The notes under the pieces were generated by a model. The model did not search any database. It saw only the letters and a list, made by a program, of their open reading frames with translations, and was not told the origin of the DNA. The translations under genes were made by a program, and so were the position numbers. From Bombyx mori (Eukaryota > Arthropoda > Insecta > Lepidoptera > Bombycidae), in the NCBI RefSeq assembly GCF_030269925.1, contig NC_085133.1, positions 8,886,001 through 8,950,000 of the forward strand: a DNA stretch of 64,000 bases, in the 5' to 3' direction. Each line of letters opens with the position of its first letter. The first letter of the stretch is position 1. This document shows positions 44,951 through 56,975 of the stretch, piece after piece.

Positions 44951-45755
44951 AAAATTAAATGCAAAGTTTTAGTGTTTGTATTATTATTATATTCTAACTT
45001 GATACGCAATACCTTAAGGTACGCAGGCGATTTCATAAGATTAAATAAGGCCACAGACTATCCAGATTTAATTAGCTGATAAATTTAAATCAGGGTTAGA
45101 AAACAATTGAGTTTAATTATTATTTTTAATAGCATTTTTCATTCGATGTATAGGTACTCAGTATACTAAACAATAATAAACATTTCCATTGGTCACAAAT
45201 CGCACGCACAAAACAGCAACAGACTCATAAAGATGCGACACTCATGAAATACTAAATTGGTAGAATACAACTACAACATGTGTGTGTGTGTGTTTGTTGT
45301 GTACTGAACAGCTGTACTGTACAAAGAACTGATAACTGGTAGGGCATACCGAGATAAAAACAATTTTTTCCGGAAAAGCACCTTTTTAAGAAATTATAAT
45401 TTTATTGAAAAGGTATTTATAATCACATTAATAAAACTAAAAAAAGCGAAAAGGTCTTATTTGATTGGTTGGTCTTGAATGGCCGATCAGCATTAGAACT
45501 CCTTGGTTATAAGTAGTTACATTATTTTATAGACATTATGCCGGCAATATTTAAAGATTTGTCTGGATACCATTATCCTGTTTGGAGATTGCCTGCCTGC
45601 AAAAAAAAATCAGAAAACATTCTATTACCTATTTACAATTCGGAGAAATCCCGGTTATTTTTGTATACGGCCACTCTTTTTTATTGATTCCATAGCTATA
45701 TATATCTTTCTCTTTCTTTGAGTACTGTCTCGCTATTGGTCACGTAGCACTGACC

Positions 45756-45854
45756 TTCTAGAGCATTCGTTCAAAACGGCATCATGATTGGTCGGAACGT
45801 GCAAGTTCGAGAACATTCTCGCTGAATCTCGAATGGAATTCACTGAGTATAAAA
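45756..45854 (+). promoter_or_regulatory. hsp70 copy 4 promoter, distal heat-shock element decayed
   Basis: The distal element reads TTCtaGAGcaTTCgttCAA, so two of its units deviate from GAA. The proximal TTCgaGAAcaTTC at 45806 and TATAAAA at 45848 are intact. Confidence 0.85.
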
Positions 45855-45997
45855 ACAGTGGAGTGTCGGCGGGAAATCAGAATTATTTGAAACACGAAAC
45901 GAAGTAGACGAAGTGAGTTCAGTGCGAACTGAAAAGTTTTTCGACGAGTTATATATTGTTCATTGTGAAAAAGTATCTACAGTGATTAATATTCAAA

Positions 45998-48028
45998 ATG
46001 CCAGCTATCGGGATCGATTTGGGAACGACATACTCATGTGTTGGAGTATGGCAGCACGGGAACGTGGAGATCATCGCGAACGACCAGGGCAACCGTACTA
46101 CACCATCGTACGTCGCGTTCACGGACACGGAGCGTCTCATCGGCGACGCAGCCAAGAACCAGGTCGCCTTGAACCCTAACAACACCGTGTTCGACGCGAA
46201 GAGGCTGATCGGGAGGAAATTCGACGACCCCAAGATTCAGCAGGACATGAAGCACTGGCCCTTCAAAGTGATCAACGACTGCGGCAAACCGAAAATACAG
46301 ATCGAGTTCAAAGGTGAGACGAAACGATTTGCGCCAGAAGAAATTAGCAGCATGGTGCTGACAAAAATGAAGGAGACGGCGGAAGCGTATCTGGGAAGCA
46401 CAGTGCGGGATGCGGTAGTCACAGTTCCGGCATACTTCAACGACTCCCAGCGTCAGGCCACCAAGGACGCCGGAGCCATCGCCGGCCTGAACGTGCTCCG
46501 CATCATCAACGAGCCCACAGCCGCCGCGCTCGCGTACGGCCTCGACAAGAACCTCAAGGGTGAGAGAAATGTTCTTATCTTCGATCTGGGTGGAGGAACC
46601 TTCGACGTGTCCGTCCTGACCATCGACGAGGGATCGTTGTTCGAAGTGAAGTCCACAGCCGGCGACACGCACCTGGGAGGCGAGGACTTCGATAACCGAC
46701 TAGTCAACCATCTTGCGGAAGAGTTCAAGCGCAAGTACAAGAAGGATCTGCGCCTGAACTCTCGCGCACTCCGACGCCTCCGCACGGCCGCTGAGCGCGC
46801 CAAGAGGACACTCTCATCCAGCACCGAGGCCACCATCGAGATTGACGCTCTGTATGAGGGCATCGACTTCTACACGCGAGTCTCCCGCGCCCGCTTCGAG
46901 GAACTGAACGCGGACCTGTTCAGGGGAACTCTGGAACCCGTCGAGAAGGCACTCAAGGATGCTAAACTCGACAAGAGTCAGATCCACGACGTGGTCCTCG
47001 TCGGAGGCTCCACCCGCATTCCGAAAGTACAGACTATGCTCCAAAACTTCTTCTGTGGGAAGAAACTGAACCTATCCATCAATCCGGACGAAGCCGTAGC
47101 CTACGGTGCAGCAGTCCAGGCGGCCATCCTGAGCGGCGAGACCGACTCCAAGATACAGGACGTCTTGTTGGTCGACGTGGCTCCTCTGTCTCTCGGTATT
47201 GAGACAGCCGGCGGCGTGATGACGAAGATCATCGAACGAAACTCAAAGATTCCGTGCAAACAGTCTCAGACATTCACGACGTACTCAGACAACCAGCCGG
47301 CCGTCACCATCCAGGTGTACGAGGGAGAGAGAGCGATGACAAAGGACAACAACCTTCTGGGCACGTTCGACCTGACGGGGATCCCGCCCGCGCCGCGAGG
47401 AGTGCCCAAGATCGACGTGACGTTCGACATGGACGCTAACGGCATCCTGAACGTGTCGGCCAAGGAGAACAGCACCGGCCGCAGCAAGAACATCGTGATC
47501 AAGAACGACAAGGGTCGTCTCTCGCAAGCGGAGATCGATCGCATGCTGTCCGAGGCAGAGCGGTACAAGGAGGAAGACGAGAAGCAGAGACAGCGCGTGG
47601 CCGCTCGGAACCAGCTCGAATCGTATTTGTTCAGCGTGAAGCAGGCGCTCGACGAGGCCGGCGACAAACTGAGCGACGCGGACAAGAGCACGGCGCGCGA
47701 CGCGTGTGACGAGGCGCTGCGGTGGCTGGACAACAACACTCTCGCTGACCAGGATGAATACGAGCACAAGCTGAAGGATGTGCAGCGAGTGTGTTCGCCG
47801 GTCATGAGCAAGATGCACGGTGCGGCACCCGGCGGTATGCCAGGAGGAATGCCGGGTGGCATGCCAGGAGGAATGTCAGGAGGTATGCCAGGAGGCATGC
47901 CAGGAGGAATGCCGGGTGGCATGCCGGGAGGTATGCCGGGCGGTATGCCCGGATACATGCCTGGTGGAATGCCGGGTGGATACCAAATGCCAAGAAATAC
48001 TGGACCCACCGTTGAAGAAGTCGATTGA
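45998..48028 (+). CDS. Hsp70: Cytosolic inducible Hsp70, copy 4 (676 aa)
   Basis: Intronless Hsp70, identical in body to copy 3 (Val206, Pro601) with all three Hsp70 signatures and the EEVD terminus. The tail has twelve tetrads including one GGMS and one GYMP, and ends [17 protein letters not shown] (Thr where copies 1-3 have Asp). The 5' flank matches copy 3 for ~1 kb. The 3' UTR differs from copies 2 and 3 and contains a duplicated ~40-bp piece (ttatttccaccgaa twice, ~48101 and ~48137). AATAAA is at 48193. It is the last gene of the cluster in this window. Confidence 0.98.
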   Translation: MPAIGIDLGTTYSCVGVWQHGNVEIIANDQGNRTTPSYVAFTDTERLIGDAAKNQVALNPNNTVFDAKRLIGRKFDDPKIQQDMKHWPFKVINDCGKPKIQIEFKGETKRFAPEEISSMVLTKMKETAEAYLGSTVRDAVVTVPAYFNDSQRQATKDAGAIAGLNVLRIINEPTAAALAYGLDKNLKGERNVLIFDLGGGTFDVSVLTIDEGSLFEVKSTAGDTHLGGEDFDNRLVNHLAEEFKRKYKKDLRLNSRALRRLRTAAERAKRTLSSSTEATIEIDALYEGIDFYTRVSRARFEELNADLFRGTLEPVEKALKDAKLDKSQIHDVVLVGGSTRIPKVQTMLQNFFCGKKLNLSINPDEAVAYGAAVQAAILSGETDSKIQDVLLVDVAPLSLGIETAGGVMTKIIERNSKIPCKQSQTFTTYSDNQPAVTIQVYEGERAMTKDNNLLGTFDLTGIPPAPRGVPKIDVTFDMDANGILNVSAKENSTGRSKNIVIKNDKGRLSQAEIDRMLSEAERYKEEDEKQRQRVAARNQLESYLFSVKQALDEAGDKLSDADKSTARDACDEALRWLDNNTLADQDEYEHKLKDVQRVCSPVMSKMHGAAPGGMPGGMPGGMPGGMSGGMPGGMPGGMPGGMPGGMPGGMPGYMPGGMPGGYQMPRNTGPTVEEVD

Positions 48029-48199
48029 AATGTTTTACAGAAACCAAGACGGAAATGAACCTAAACTCTGATCTCAGATATATTATTACACGTATTAAGT
48101 TATTTCCACCGAAGTGAAGATATTACATGTATTAAATTATTTCCACCGAATTGACGTTAATATGAATGTGATATTGCTTAATTTAAGACTGAAATAAAT

Positions 48200-49020
48200 A
48201 TTTTAAAATTTAAACATTTAGTGTTTTCATTTTCTAGGCTGTGAACTAAACTCTCCAAAAAATGAATACCTTGTCTTTAACAAAAACATGTCACACTGAG
48301 CATTGACTTTGGACTTACACGCAGTTTGTTTAACATTAAATTAATATATGAACCTAATGAAAGTAAACCTTGAATTCTATTTGGCTGCTATCTGAAGATA
48401 GTGTCATCTATGTGCCATTATTGGAAGTATTCCAACGATAGGTAACGAAATACATAGTTGAATATTTTCGCCCCTATTATACATACATAATATAAAAAGT
48501 AAAGGGACTTTGAAAAAAAAAAAGGTGTTGTACCGGCTAGCTAAGAGGCAATGATGATATAACCGGTACCTAACCGCAAATTAAACAGTCGATTTCTGCG
48601 TTTTAGTTGAATTAACTACAGCTAGAGCCATCTGTATTCTAAAACATGAACTACTTGAGCACACAAACAATGTGAAGACGAGTTTGGATATGTATTCATA
48701 GATGGCAGTACTATACTGTTATGACCAACTACGCTATAATTGTCCCGTTCCTTTATTGGATATATATAATTTGGTATATAAAAATCTTCCATGCTTTAAA
48801 AGCAATAAAACTGTTTTGCTTACATATTATCTAATTAGCTATCTTTTGGAAATGTTTTAAGGTTGTTGTCAATCAAAAACATAATTGCAAATATTTTCGA
48901 AACCAACGGAGATAACATTTTAATTTCGTTCAACAATTTAACTAAAAATATTGAATGGTAAATTCTTAGATTAATTTAAAGGTCTTGAAATCTTGGAGTA
49001 ATTTTTGGTGTCTTAAGTCT
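48200..49020. other. Spacer after the hsp70 cluster, nothing recognised
   Basis: AT-rich DNA with no supported gene or named repeat. Confidence 0.4.
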
Positions 49021-49022
49021 TC

Positions 49023-49140
49023 TTTTTTATTTATTTTTTATTGCTCTTGTAGGCAGACGAGCATACGGCCCGCCTGATGGTGAGTGGTTTCCGTCGCCCA
49101 TGGACTTCAGCTATGCCAGAAGCAGAGCCAAGCCTTTGCT
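49023..49140 (-). mobile_element. 3' end of the aggcagcggcttgg-type non-LTR family
   Basis: Poly-T, then ttgctcttgtaggcagacga and gatggtgagtgg, matching 17408-17528 in reverse with about 15 percent differences by eye. Confidence 0.7.
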
Positions 49141-49876
49141 TTGCAAGTCTTTGTTATGGTGAGAACAATAGTTTTATACTTATATTTAGTTGAATACTTT
49201 TTGTATTTTGGAAAGATTTTGTAGTTTAAGGTAACTACAGTTTTTTTTAATAAAAATATTCGACAAATTTCCGACATTACAGGCATAACGTCGGATATCC
49301 ATGATTTTTAATGAATAATGTTATAGGTTATTTTTCGTATAAGAATTATTTAGGTAACAGTTTAGAAAATACCGTGAACTTCAATAATAAAAAGCATATA
49401 TGAAGTGTGGAGTGGTAACAAGAGGTTCAGCTTTGAGTATTACAGTAATGGCGGTTCTACTAATCCGTACTCGGAGGCTGTTTCGCGCCAAAAACAGGCG
49501 TTACCTTAAACAATTTGTATAATCGTTTTTTCATAGATATAGAGAAGAGGTATCGATACTTTAAAGATATCGGAACAGAACATCCCTGCTGATAAGTATT
49601 ACGACACCAAAATTGATAAGTGCCGGCTTGACAACAACAGTGACGTCAATATGAAAATACTTTATCATAAATCAAGTACTAGACAGGCCAAAACGTATTC
49701 CGAGGTCTTCTATGCTTTTGAAAGATCTTTATTTTAATCGGTGTTTTAAAAATTTTTGTTCCTCAGTTTGCTTGTTTACTATCGAGTCTTGGACTTCATG
49801 TTTTAAAGCGTGGGCGACATAGTGTGATAGCTGTGGTATAGCTCTATGTTAATTTATACCGGTCTAGTGTACAGTG
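49140..49876. other. Intergenic, nothing recognised
   Basis: No supported gene or named repeat. Confidence 0.35.
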
Positions 49877-50206
49877 GATACGGCCCTAACTAAACACGTC
49901 ATTACGGATCCTCCCGATCCATTAACGGTGCTTTTAGGTACCTCAAGCACCGGTCACCGTCCTCGCCGAAGGACTCGACAAGTAATTTAACCCATAGAAA
50001 CAGCCCACTGAGTTTCTCGCCGGATTTTCTCAGTTGGTCGCGTTTCCGATCCGGTGGTAGATTCTGCAAAGCACTGCTCTTGCTAGGGTTCGTGTTAGCA
50101 ACGTCGTCAGGTTTGATCCCCGTGAGCTCACCTACTAGTTAAGGTTCCGCTGATATAGCGTCCCAAGGCTATCAGCTTAGGTAGAAAAAAAAAGGATAAG
50201 CTGCAC
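49877..50206 (+). mobile_element. 5'-truncated Jockey-type LINE 3' end
   Basis: Matches the last ~330 bp of the copy at 39638-40220 (cgtcattacggatcctcc ... ctcaccta) and ends in an A-rich tail. Confidence 0.75.
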
Positions 50207-50373
50207 ACTACAATTGTAATTACATAAAAACATCATCGCCATCGGCTGACCGCCTCACGCATCAGCATGTATTGTCTTCAAGATTTTACGATGGCTAGCC
50301 GTAAATCGTAAATCTTGGGACGGCCAAAGGTTTTTCCATTGCATCACGTGCGTTCGTTCAATCACACATGCTT

Positions 50374-50799
50374 GTAATCTATATATTAATACGTGAAGCA
50401 AAAACTTTGTATCCCTTTTTACGAAAATTGCGCGGATGGAGGAGTATGAAATTTTTCACACTTAAAGAGAATATAGAGAAGAAGTGCACAATGCTAATAT
50501 TTTTTTAAAATAATGCATAAAAGATACATTAAATCAATAAAGAAAAACTTACACACACTACATACCATTTATTTGACGCACACACGCATGCATACTATTT
50601 ATTGTTAAACTTTGGTTCTTGGCGTCTGTTGTCAAATTGAGAATAGATTAAATATTTTTTGCCTTTGTTAATGTTTTTTATAGTGTAGTCTTGGCGAAAT
50701 TTGTGATTATAGAAGTATAAAATACAATCATAATAGTGTACAAACTTACAATTCCAATTAATTCGAGTCGAATCTCGACTACTACGGGACCTCTAGTTT
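50374..50799 (+). mobile_element. Helitron-like non-autonomous element
   Basis: Begins near atctatatattaatacgtga and finishes tactacgggacctCTAG followed by T, a Helitron-type 3' end. No ORF. The family name is inferred. Confidence 0.5.
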
Positions 50800-50955
50800 A
50801 AATAAGTTGAACCGTGTAAGAGTTTGATCATCGTCTAGTGCTGGTCTAGTGTCGTTGTGGGTACGATTCTCGGCAGCCACGACCCTTGGGAGACGGTTCC
50901 CGACGTCTTCAATTCCAATATTTCGTAGAAGAGAGCGAAGTATGAGAGATAGAGC

Positions 50956-51200
50956 TTTTTTTTGTTGTTGCTTAGAAGGGTGGACGAGCTCACAGCCCAC
51001 CTCGTGTTAAGTGATTACTGGAGCCCATAGACATCTACGACGTAAATGCGCCACCCACATTGAGATATAAGTTCTAAGGTCTCAAGTATAATTACAACGG
51101 CTGCCCCACTCTTCAAACCGAAACGAATTACTGCTTCACGGCAGAAATTGGCAGGGTGGTGGTACCTACCCGTGCGGACTCACAAGAGGTCCTACCATCA
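50956..51200 (-). mobile_element. Bm1 SINE 3' two-thirds
   Basis: From the T-tract through agggtggacgagctcacag to caagaggtcctaccatcatt. The tRNA-like 5' end is absent. Confidence 0.8.
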
Positions 51201-51338
51201 TTAAAAAAGGTCTCTTCTCTCTTAGCAGTGATTCGCAGCCTTCGAGTATTGGAGGTTAGAAAATGGCCTAAGAGCTACAGCTCCAATTTGGTCCAGTCTG
51301 ATCTGGCCGACGACTCGATCAGGTCAGGTCGGTCAGGC

Positions 51339-51640
51339 ATTTTTTTATTGCCCTATAGGCAGACTAGCATACGACCCACCTGATGGTGAGTGGTTACCGT
51401 CGCTCATGGACGTCAGCAATACCAGGGGCCGAGCCAAGCCGCTGCCTACCGCTTAAATATTCTCCACAAGCCTCGTTTGAAGAAGGACATGTCATAGCGC
51501 TCGGGAAACACCGTGGAGGGGAGCTCATTCCATAGCCGGATGGTACGTGGCAAAAAAGATCTCTGGAAACGCACTGTGGAGCATCTTTGGAGTAGCCGTG
51601 TGATCAACTGCAGCTTCATCAAATTACCACATTAAGTGGC
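51339..51640 (-). mobile_element. Longest copy of the aggcagcggcttgg-type LINE 3' UTR
   Basis: Poly-T and gcagactagcatacgaccca are followed by ~200 bp more than in the other copies (gaagaaggacatgtcatagc, gctcattccatagccggatg). This shows that the short copies are truncations of a longer retroelement. Confidence 0.65.
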
Positions 51641-51868
51641 TCAAAACACGCAGTTCTTAATTACAAGTATCGTGTTCTTAAAACACAATATATTCGCCCT
51701 TGGTCTCGCTGCCAAGGGCTGACTGACGTCTCTTGATTAATCACAAACATTAATACAGGAATTTTCCTTGGACGTGTACGTATATATACATGATACGGTT
51801 TTAATTAACGCTGTGGACGCAGCGAACCATTCGTGAAAATGAAATCTGATATCATCCTATAGACATCT

Positions 51869-52014
51869 TTTTTTCCCTATCTATTTCCTGGTAGCTTAAG
51901 GGGTTATTCCAGCTACGCCCGGACGCGTAGGTGAGCTCAACCTGAGAGAATTTGCTAACACTATGCGCAGAGTCTACCACCCATCGCGACCCACTGAGAA
52001 GATCCGGCGAGAAT
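51869..52014 (-). mobile_element. Degenerate LINE 3' end (older subfamily)
   Basis: gtagcttaaggggttattcc, cctgagagaatttgctaaca and cactgagaagatccggcgag match the copies at 16740 and 40371. Confidence 0.65.
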
Positions 52015-52032
52015 TTATGTTTATGTTAATCT

Positions 52033-52496
52033 ATATCTATACTAATATTATAAAGAGGAAAGATTTGTTTGTTTGTTTGTATTGAATAGGCTCCGAAACT
52101 ACTGAACTGATTTGAAAAAATTTTTCACTGTTTGGAAGCTACACTATCCCCGAGTGACATAGGCTATAATACTTTTTTCTTTAAAATTAGAGATCCTTAC
52201 TAAAACTCCAATAATGCTACGAAAATTAGAAAAAGAATAATATAAAAATGATGAAAAAATAGATAAAAACAAATAGTATTTAAATGAAAATAAAAGTTCA
52301 TTAAAATTATAATAATTATTCAAACTACATTTATAATTTTCTATTTTTAAAGACCTGACGCAAATATAAGGGTTAATTAATGTGTGTGTATTTTTTATTT
52401 TGAAATTTTTGTTCAAGACCCGAGCGAAGCCGGAGCGGGCCGCTATCAATAATAAACTAAATGTTCCTGAAGCGAAGCGAGGGCGGGTCGCTAGTA
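52033..52496 (+). mobile_element. Helitron-like non-autonomous element
   Basis: From atctatactaatattataaa to gggcgggtcgCTAGT. It is the same family as 57779-58637 in the opposite orientation (gtttgtattgaataggctcc, aagctacactatcccc). Confidence 0.6.
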
Positions 52497-53359
52497 AAAA
52501 ATATAACTATTGATCAATTCAAATGGCTATTACATATTTATGTAATATTTTTATATCTCTAATGTTAACAATCTTATTAGGTACTTTTTTCGGATTTTAA
52601 TAAATTGCCTAAGTGAATAAATTGACAAGTCGTCGGTGAATAACTTGATATGTCATTTTTTTTGGATTAAAACGTTAATTTATTATTGAACTTACATTAT
52701 GTGAAAATTCCGATGAAATTACTTAAATACGTATATATAATAATATGTAAACTTAAAAATAGCTGCCCTGAAAAGTATGCATTTTCAACTTGTCAATGTA
52801 TTCAAGCCGTGTACGGATTTTTGCTTGTTGTTTATGCAGCTTTAGTTCCGCGTCGGAACTCGTATTCAAAAATCACTCGAATTTTCGAAATATCCATCTT
52901 TCTTGTCTAAGCTGAATAAAAAAAAAAACTGAAAGTCGCAGGTCAAATGCTGCAGATTTTTTAAAAGAAGAACCTCATTGGGACCATTTAAAAAAAAATT
53001 CAGTAAAGAATCTCAAACCATGAAAGTTCTATGTCAATTCGAAATACCTATTACAATAGAACGGCAATTTCATAGTTTAACCACTATTATCTTTTCACAG
53101 TCGAAACATTCTACAGTCTCCCCACTTTCCTAAATTTCGATTAAATGTTGTTCATTATTAGTTGCATAATGATAAAGACGCAACGTGTATTGGAAATGCA
53201 GTTATATGTTAAATCGGGTAAGATCCAATTTGGAATACTCCGAAGTTAAGTACTAAGACAAGAATCGGTTATTGCATTGAAGTAGGTACGCAGTGTTCGT
53301 CTTTGTAATTGAACTAAATTTTATTTATCTATCGGCTCAAGGAGTTCTACACTTCAGAC

Positions 53360-53729
53360 GCTAGCTTTGATGGTGTTGCCACCGCGCTTCGAATGTTATT
53401 CAAGATGGCCGACATTGCGTCCGCTTATGTCAGACATTTAACAAACTTTGTTCGAAAAAATTACATGCATACCGCAAATATTTACTTTGCTGTTTATATC
53501 CGCAGTGATGCAGACGTATATGAGAAAATATCCGTGATCTGGTGCTAGTTTTGATTGTGTTGCCACCACGCTCCGAATGTTATTCACGATGGCCGACATT
53601 GCGTCCGCATAAGTCATACATTTAACAAACTTTGTTCGAAAAAATAACATGCATACCGCAAATATTTACTTTGCTGTTTATATCCGCAGTGATGCAGACG
53701 TATATGAGAAATATATCCGTGATCTGGTC
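53360..53729 (+). repeat. Two tandem copies of a 184-bp unit
   Basis: Units at 53360-53543 and 53544-53729 share tgttgccacc, gatggccgacattgcgtccg, tttaacaaactttgttcg and atccgcagtgatgcagacgt with few differences. No ORF or transposon end is recognised. Confidence 0.85.
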
Positions 53730-54159
53730 GTTTTACCGTACCGTATTTTTAATACGCTTTTTTTATTAGTCACGCATGATAGATATTTGTTGTATTTTAA
53801 TATTTATCAATGAATACTTAATTATGTATTCTTTGTTTCTTTATTTTTATTTTATTTAATAATACGTGATCAGTGACACAGTAAATGATACCACGTGCGA
53901 CTTGTGGAACATTTTATAGTTCCTAGATGCACGTCAGAAATGATTACATACTCGGATAATATTGCTAAGATACAGTTGACATTTTTAATGTGGCAATTTT
54001 TTTTAATTCAAATGAGGTCTCGCGCAAAAACGTTTACCGTAGCAGTAGCTAATGTGAATGCTAAATTAGCGTGCATGGCTTGATAGGGAAGACCGACAGC
54101 GATAGGCCCTGAAATTCAGAGACAAAAAGCGATTTTCTTGATACACACGCGACAATATA

Positions 54160-54510
54160 GTCGCCGTGGCTTAAACGATAAGACGCCCGGAATTCCCGTA
54201 TCGAGCGATGCGACAGTTCCGCTGTTCGAATCCCGCAGGCGGGTACTAATTTTTCTAACGAAGTCCGTATTACTGGTGGTAGGACGTCTTGTGAGTCCGT
54301 ACGGGTAGGTACCTACCACCGCCCTGCCTATTTCTGCCCTGAAGCAGTAATGCGTTTCAGCTTGAAGGGCGGAAGCCCTTGTACTGTTAAAAGTGAGACC
54401 TTAGAACTCATTGTTCAAGGTCGGTGGTGGCATTTACGTTGTCTACGGGCTCCGGTTACCACTTAACACCAGGTGGGCCGTGAGCTCGTTCATCCAAGCT
54501 ATAAAAAAAA
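54160..54510 (+). mobile_element. Bm1 SINE, internally deleted
   Basis: The tRNA-like 5' end (gtcgccgtggcttaaacgat, gttcgaatcccgcaggcggg) joins at gaagtccg to the body from tattactggtggtaggacg. The ttcacgattgacttcc part is missing. Confidence 0.85.
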
Positions 54511-54554
54511 GTACTTGATCGAAAAAATCAAATTAACCAACAATCTAATTCGTG

Positions 54555-54636
54555 TTGTTACTGGTGGAGTTGTGAGCTCGCACGGTTGGGTACCAAAAAC
54601 CTGCTTATTTCGGTGACGAGAACACTAAAACGCGTT
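54555..54636 (+). mobile_element. Old Bm1 fragment
   Basis: gttactggtggagttgtgagctcgcacggttgggtacc is a diverged match to the Bm1 centre. Confidence 0.45.
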
Positions 54637-54795
54637 CTTAGTGCGAGTTTTTAACGTTCTCGATAGCGTAAAAGTTAACTCAGATTTGTATGAAGTTGGA
54701 ACGTTTGCCTACGTTTGCCGCTAGGGGCGCTGTTCCAACTGCATACTTGAGTTAACTTTTACGCTATCGGGAACGTTAAAAAATTCGCACTAAGC
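54637..54795. mobile_element. Palindromic MITE with ~65-bp arms
   Basis: The arms 54637-54702 and 54732-54795 are reverse complements with few mismatches (cttagtgcgag, gatagcgtaaaagttaact). They surround a ~29-nt loop. A half copy is at 26141-26215. Confidence 0.8.
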
Positions 54796-54809
54796 ACACT
54801 GGTATAATA

Positions 54810-56014
54810 GCCGGCAAACTTCTTGAGCATTTGTCGACGTAGTGGGGGTAAGTTTGCGCATGGTACACTCACGTGCAAAAACATTATGTACTCTGCGTCA
54901 TAATGCTATTAAATTATTAAAATCAACATATGTATTTATTTATATATTTATGAGAACATCAACAAAAAATATAGGTTAATAATTGTAATAATTTAATCTT
55001 GGGGTAAAATTGATATTCCTTCTATTAAGTCAAAACTAGAGCTGTTGCCAGGTCTTGGTTCAGTTGAAGCGAAGCTGGTATTTGTAATTTTTTTTTTCGT
55101 TATCATAATCTTGACCATCATCATCACTTTTTATCACCCGAGTTGCTATCATCGTGATGAGTCGACATAGGGATCATCGGTGTAGTTTACAACTCGGTCG
55201 GTTCGGTCGACTTTTTTGTCTATAATTAATTATTTTTTGAAGATATTCGATTCGTAGTAATCGAATGTAACTTTTTTCAATTACCAGCTTCCGATTATTT
55301 TCTGGTTTTTTTTCCATCTGAAGCCTCTTTCATAATTCGTCGTAAACTTCATACCGAGCCATTAAAATTTATATCTTCTTTAAAATTTTCGAAGCCTTTC
55401 TACGGTACGGAGTTTCGCTGCTTGTTATGTAGTTATTATGATTACGTCTTTTTATTACAGATTGAACGAAACTATCCATTCCGGTAAATTTCTTCTTCCC
55501 TGATCTTTTCTTACCCGGAGTCCGAAGCACGGCGAGCAAGCCAGAGCCTTTAGCTTCGTTAATAATGCACCTAACAGCACTCACGGATGTTTTTGTTGCT
55601 TCCGAAGTCTGTTTTACTTTTTCTATATCATTCTTCCCCTGTTTTATAATGAAGCAATATACGTCGTACACAACTTTTCTACCCTTTCTTTTGAATACTA
55701 CACCAGATTGTCGCGGCATAGTGTATTTTTTATAAAAAATCAACAAACACTCAACAAATAGCAATGGCAACAAAGTCAACAAGCAATTATAACAAATAAC
55801 TTAACGATTAATAACGATAGACTTTTCACTGTACGCAAGCGTACTTTTGGGAGCAAGCGGAACGAGGGCGCGGTGCGGGACGCAAGGTTCGACTGATCTA
55901 CCAATAACGCGCTCGATACGATTTCCCCTGCCGTCGCGCCTCACCCTCACCACCAAAGTGATCTAAAATTCGGTTCTGCGCAGTCAAGGTCATTTGCTCA
56001 CGAAGTTTGCCGGT
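54810..56014 (-). mobile_element. Degraded Tc1/mariner-superfamily element, 1,205 bp
   Basis: Left end gccggcaaacttcttgagca; the right end reverse-complemented reads accggcaaacttcgtgagca. Each end is bordered by TA (54808-54809 and 56015-56016). It contains a decayed transposase on the minus strand. Confidence 0.78.
55120..55719 (-). pseudogene. Tc1/mariner-superfamily transposase, N-terminal half, broken
   Basis: From the ATG at 55719 a clean frame of 116 codons runs to 55369: MPRQSGVVFKRKGRKVVYDV, then VSAVRCIINEAKG and LRTPGKKRSGKKKFTGMDSF. It looks like the helix-turn-helix and basic linker of a group of insect IS630-type transposases (..STPGKKR..KK..). Beyond the stop, shifted frames still show YERGFRWKKNQK and, near 55170, VNYTDDPYVDSS, where the family has Y.DE.Y.HSS around the first catalytic Asp. 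The rest of the nuclease is gone. The family placement is from memory of the motif pattern. Confidence 0.65.
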
Positions 56015-56074
56015 TACTATATGCACTCTGCAGAGTGGAATATCCTTTATACTTTCCAATGGAAATTTCAACGT

Positions 56075-56145
56075 TACGTCACAAGGTGGGTGGAGGCGTT
56101 AACGTTATAAAGCTTACGGGCCGGTGAGGTTCTTCCACCGACTAA
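56075..56145 (+). mobile_element. Old Bm1 3' fragment
   Basis: acaaggtgggtggaggcgtt and acgggccggtgaggttcttc parallel the Bm1 3' end with many changes. Confidence 0.4.
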
Positions 56146-56448
56146 CATATAAAATAAATAAATTAAATATAAAATCATTTAAAGGCAATAATAATAAATA
56201 CATTATTCACAGAATCGCGAAAACATAACCTCTTCATTAATGTCTTGTAGTTTCACTTGACACAGTTCTTTGATATATTATAACCATATTAAACAATATT
56301 ACACAACCAGTATATATTAAAATACGACAATGCATGTTTTTGTCTCTAATGTGGCTGTTTCGAATTTCATTGTGTTCGATGATGTTCGGTAAAGTTCTTT
56401 GATTTTTATGAGATTTATTTATTATATATGTATATGATAATATAATTT

Positions 56449-56690
56449 TTTTTTATTGCTTAGATGGGTGGACGAGCTCACAGCCCACCTGGTGTTAAAT
56501 GTTTAGAGCCCATAGACATTTACAACGTAAATGCGCCACCCACCTTGAGATATAAGTTCTAAGGTCTCAAATATAGTTACAACGGCTGCCCCACCCTTCA
56601 AACCAAAACGCATTACTGCTTCACGGCAGAAATAGGCGGGGTAGTGGTACCTACCCGTGCGGACTCACAAAAGGTCCTACCACCAGTAAA
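56449..56690 (-). mobile_element. Bm1 SINE 3' two-thirds
   Basis: From the T-tract and tagatgggtggacgagctca to ggtcctaccaccagtaa. A GC-rich unassigned stretch (56700-56970) separates it from the piggyBac MITE. Confidence 0.85.
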
Positions 56691-56975
56691 ATTGATGCAC
56701 GAGTTCACGGCCTATGTGCTATTAGATGGGGGGTCGGAGAGGGATCTCGCCCCCCACGCTGTCCCCTTAAGTTGTTCTGGACAACTCCGTATAGCGGCTT
56801 AGGGGGGCTGCTCTACACCCGTTTGGTAGTACACCCGGGTGACGGATGAATGCACTCCCCGACTAATGTTGTTTCTGTCGCAGCGGAGTGCCCGGGGACA
56901 AATTGGGGGTGCTGTCTAGTCGGATAGTTCGCCGATCAAAAGTCTCGGTTTTCATAGCGCCGATGACAGCCTTAA

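Noticed and set aside
53215..53310. Possible 5S rRNA pseudogene
   Set aside because: Only ccgaagttaag and a vague gcagtgttcg match; flanking 5S boxes are not convincing.
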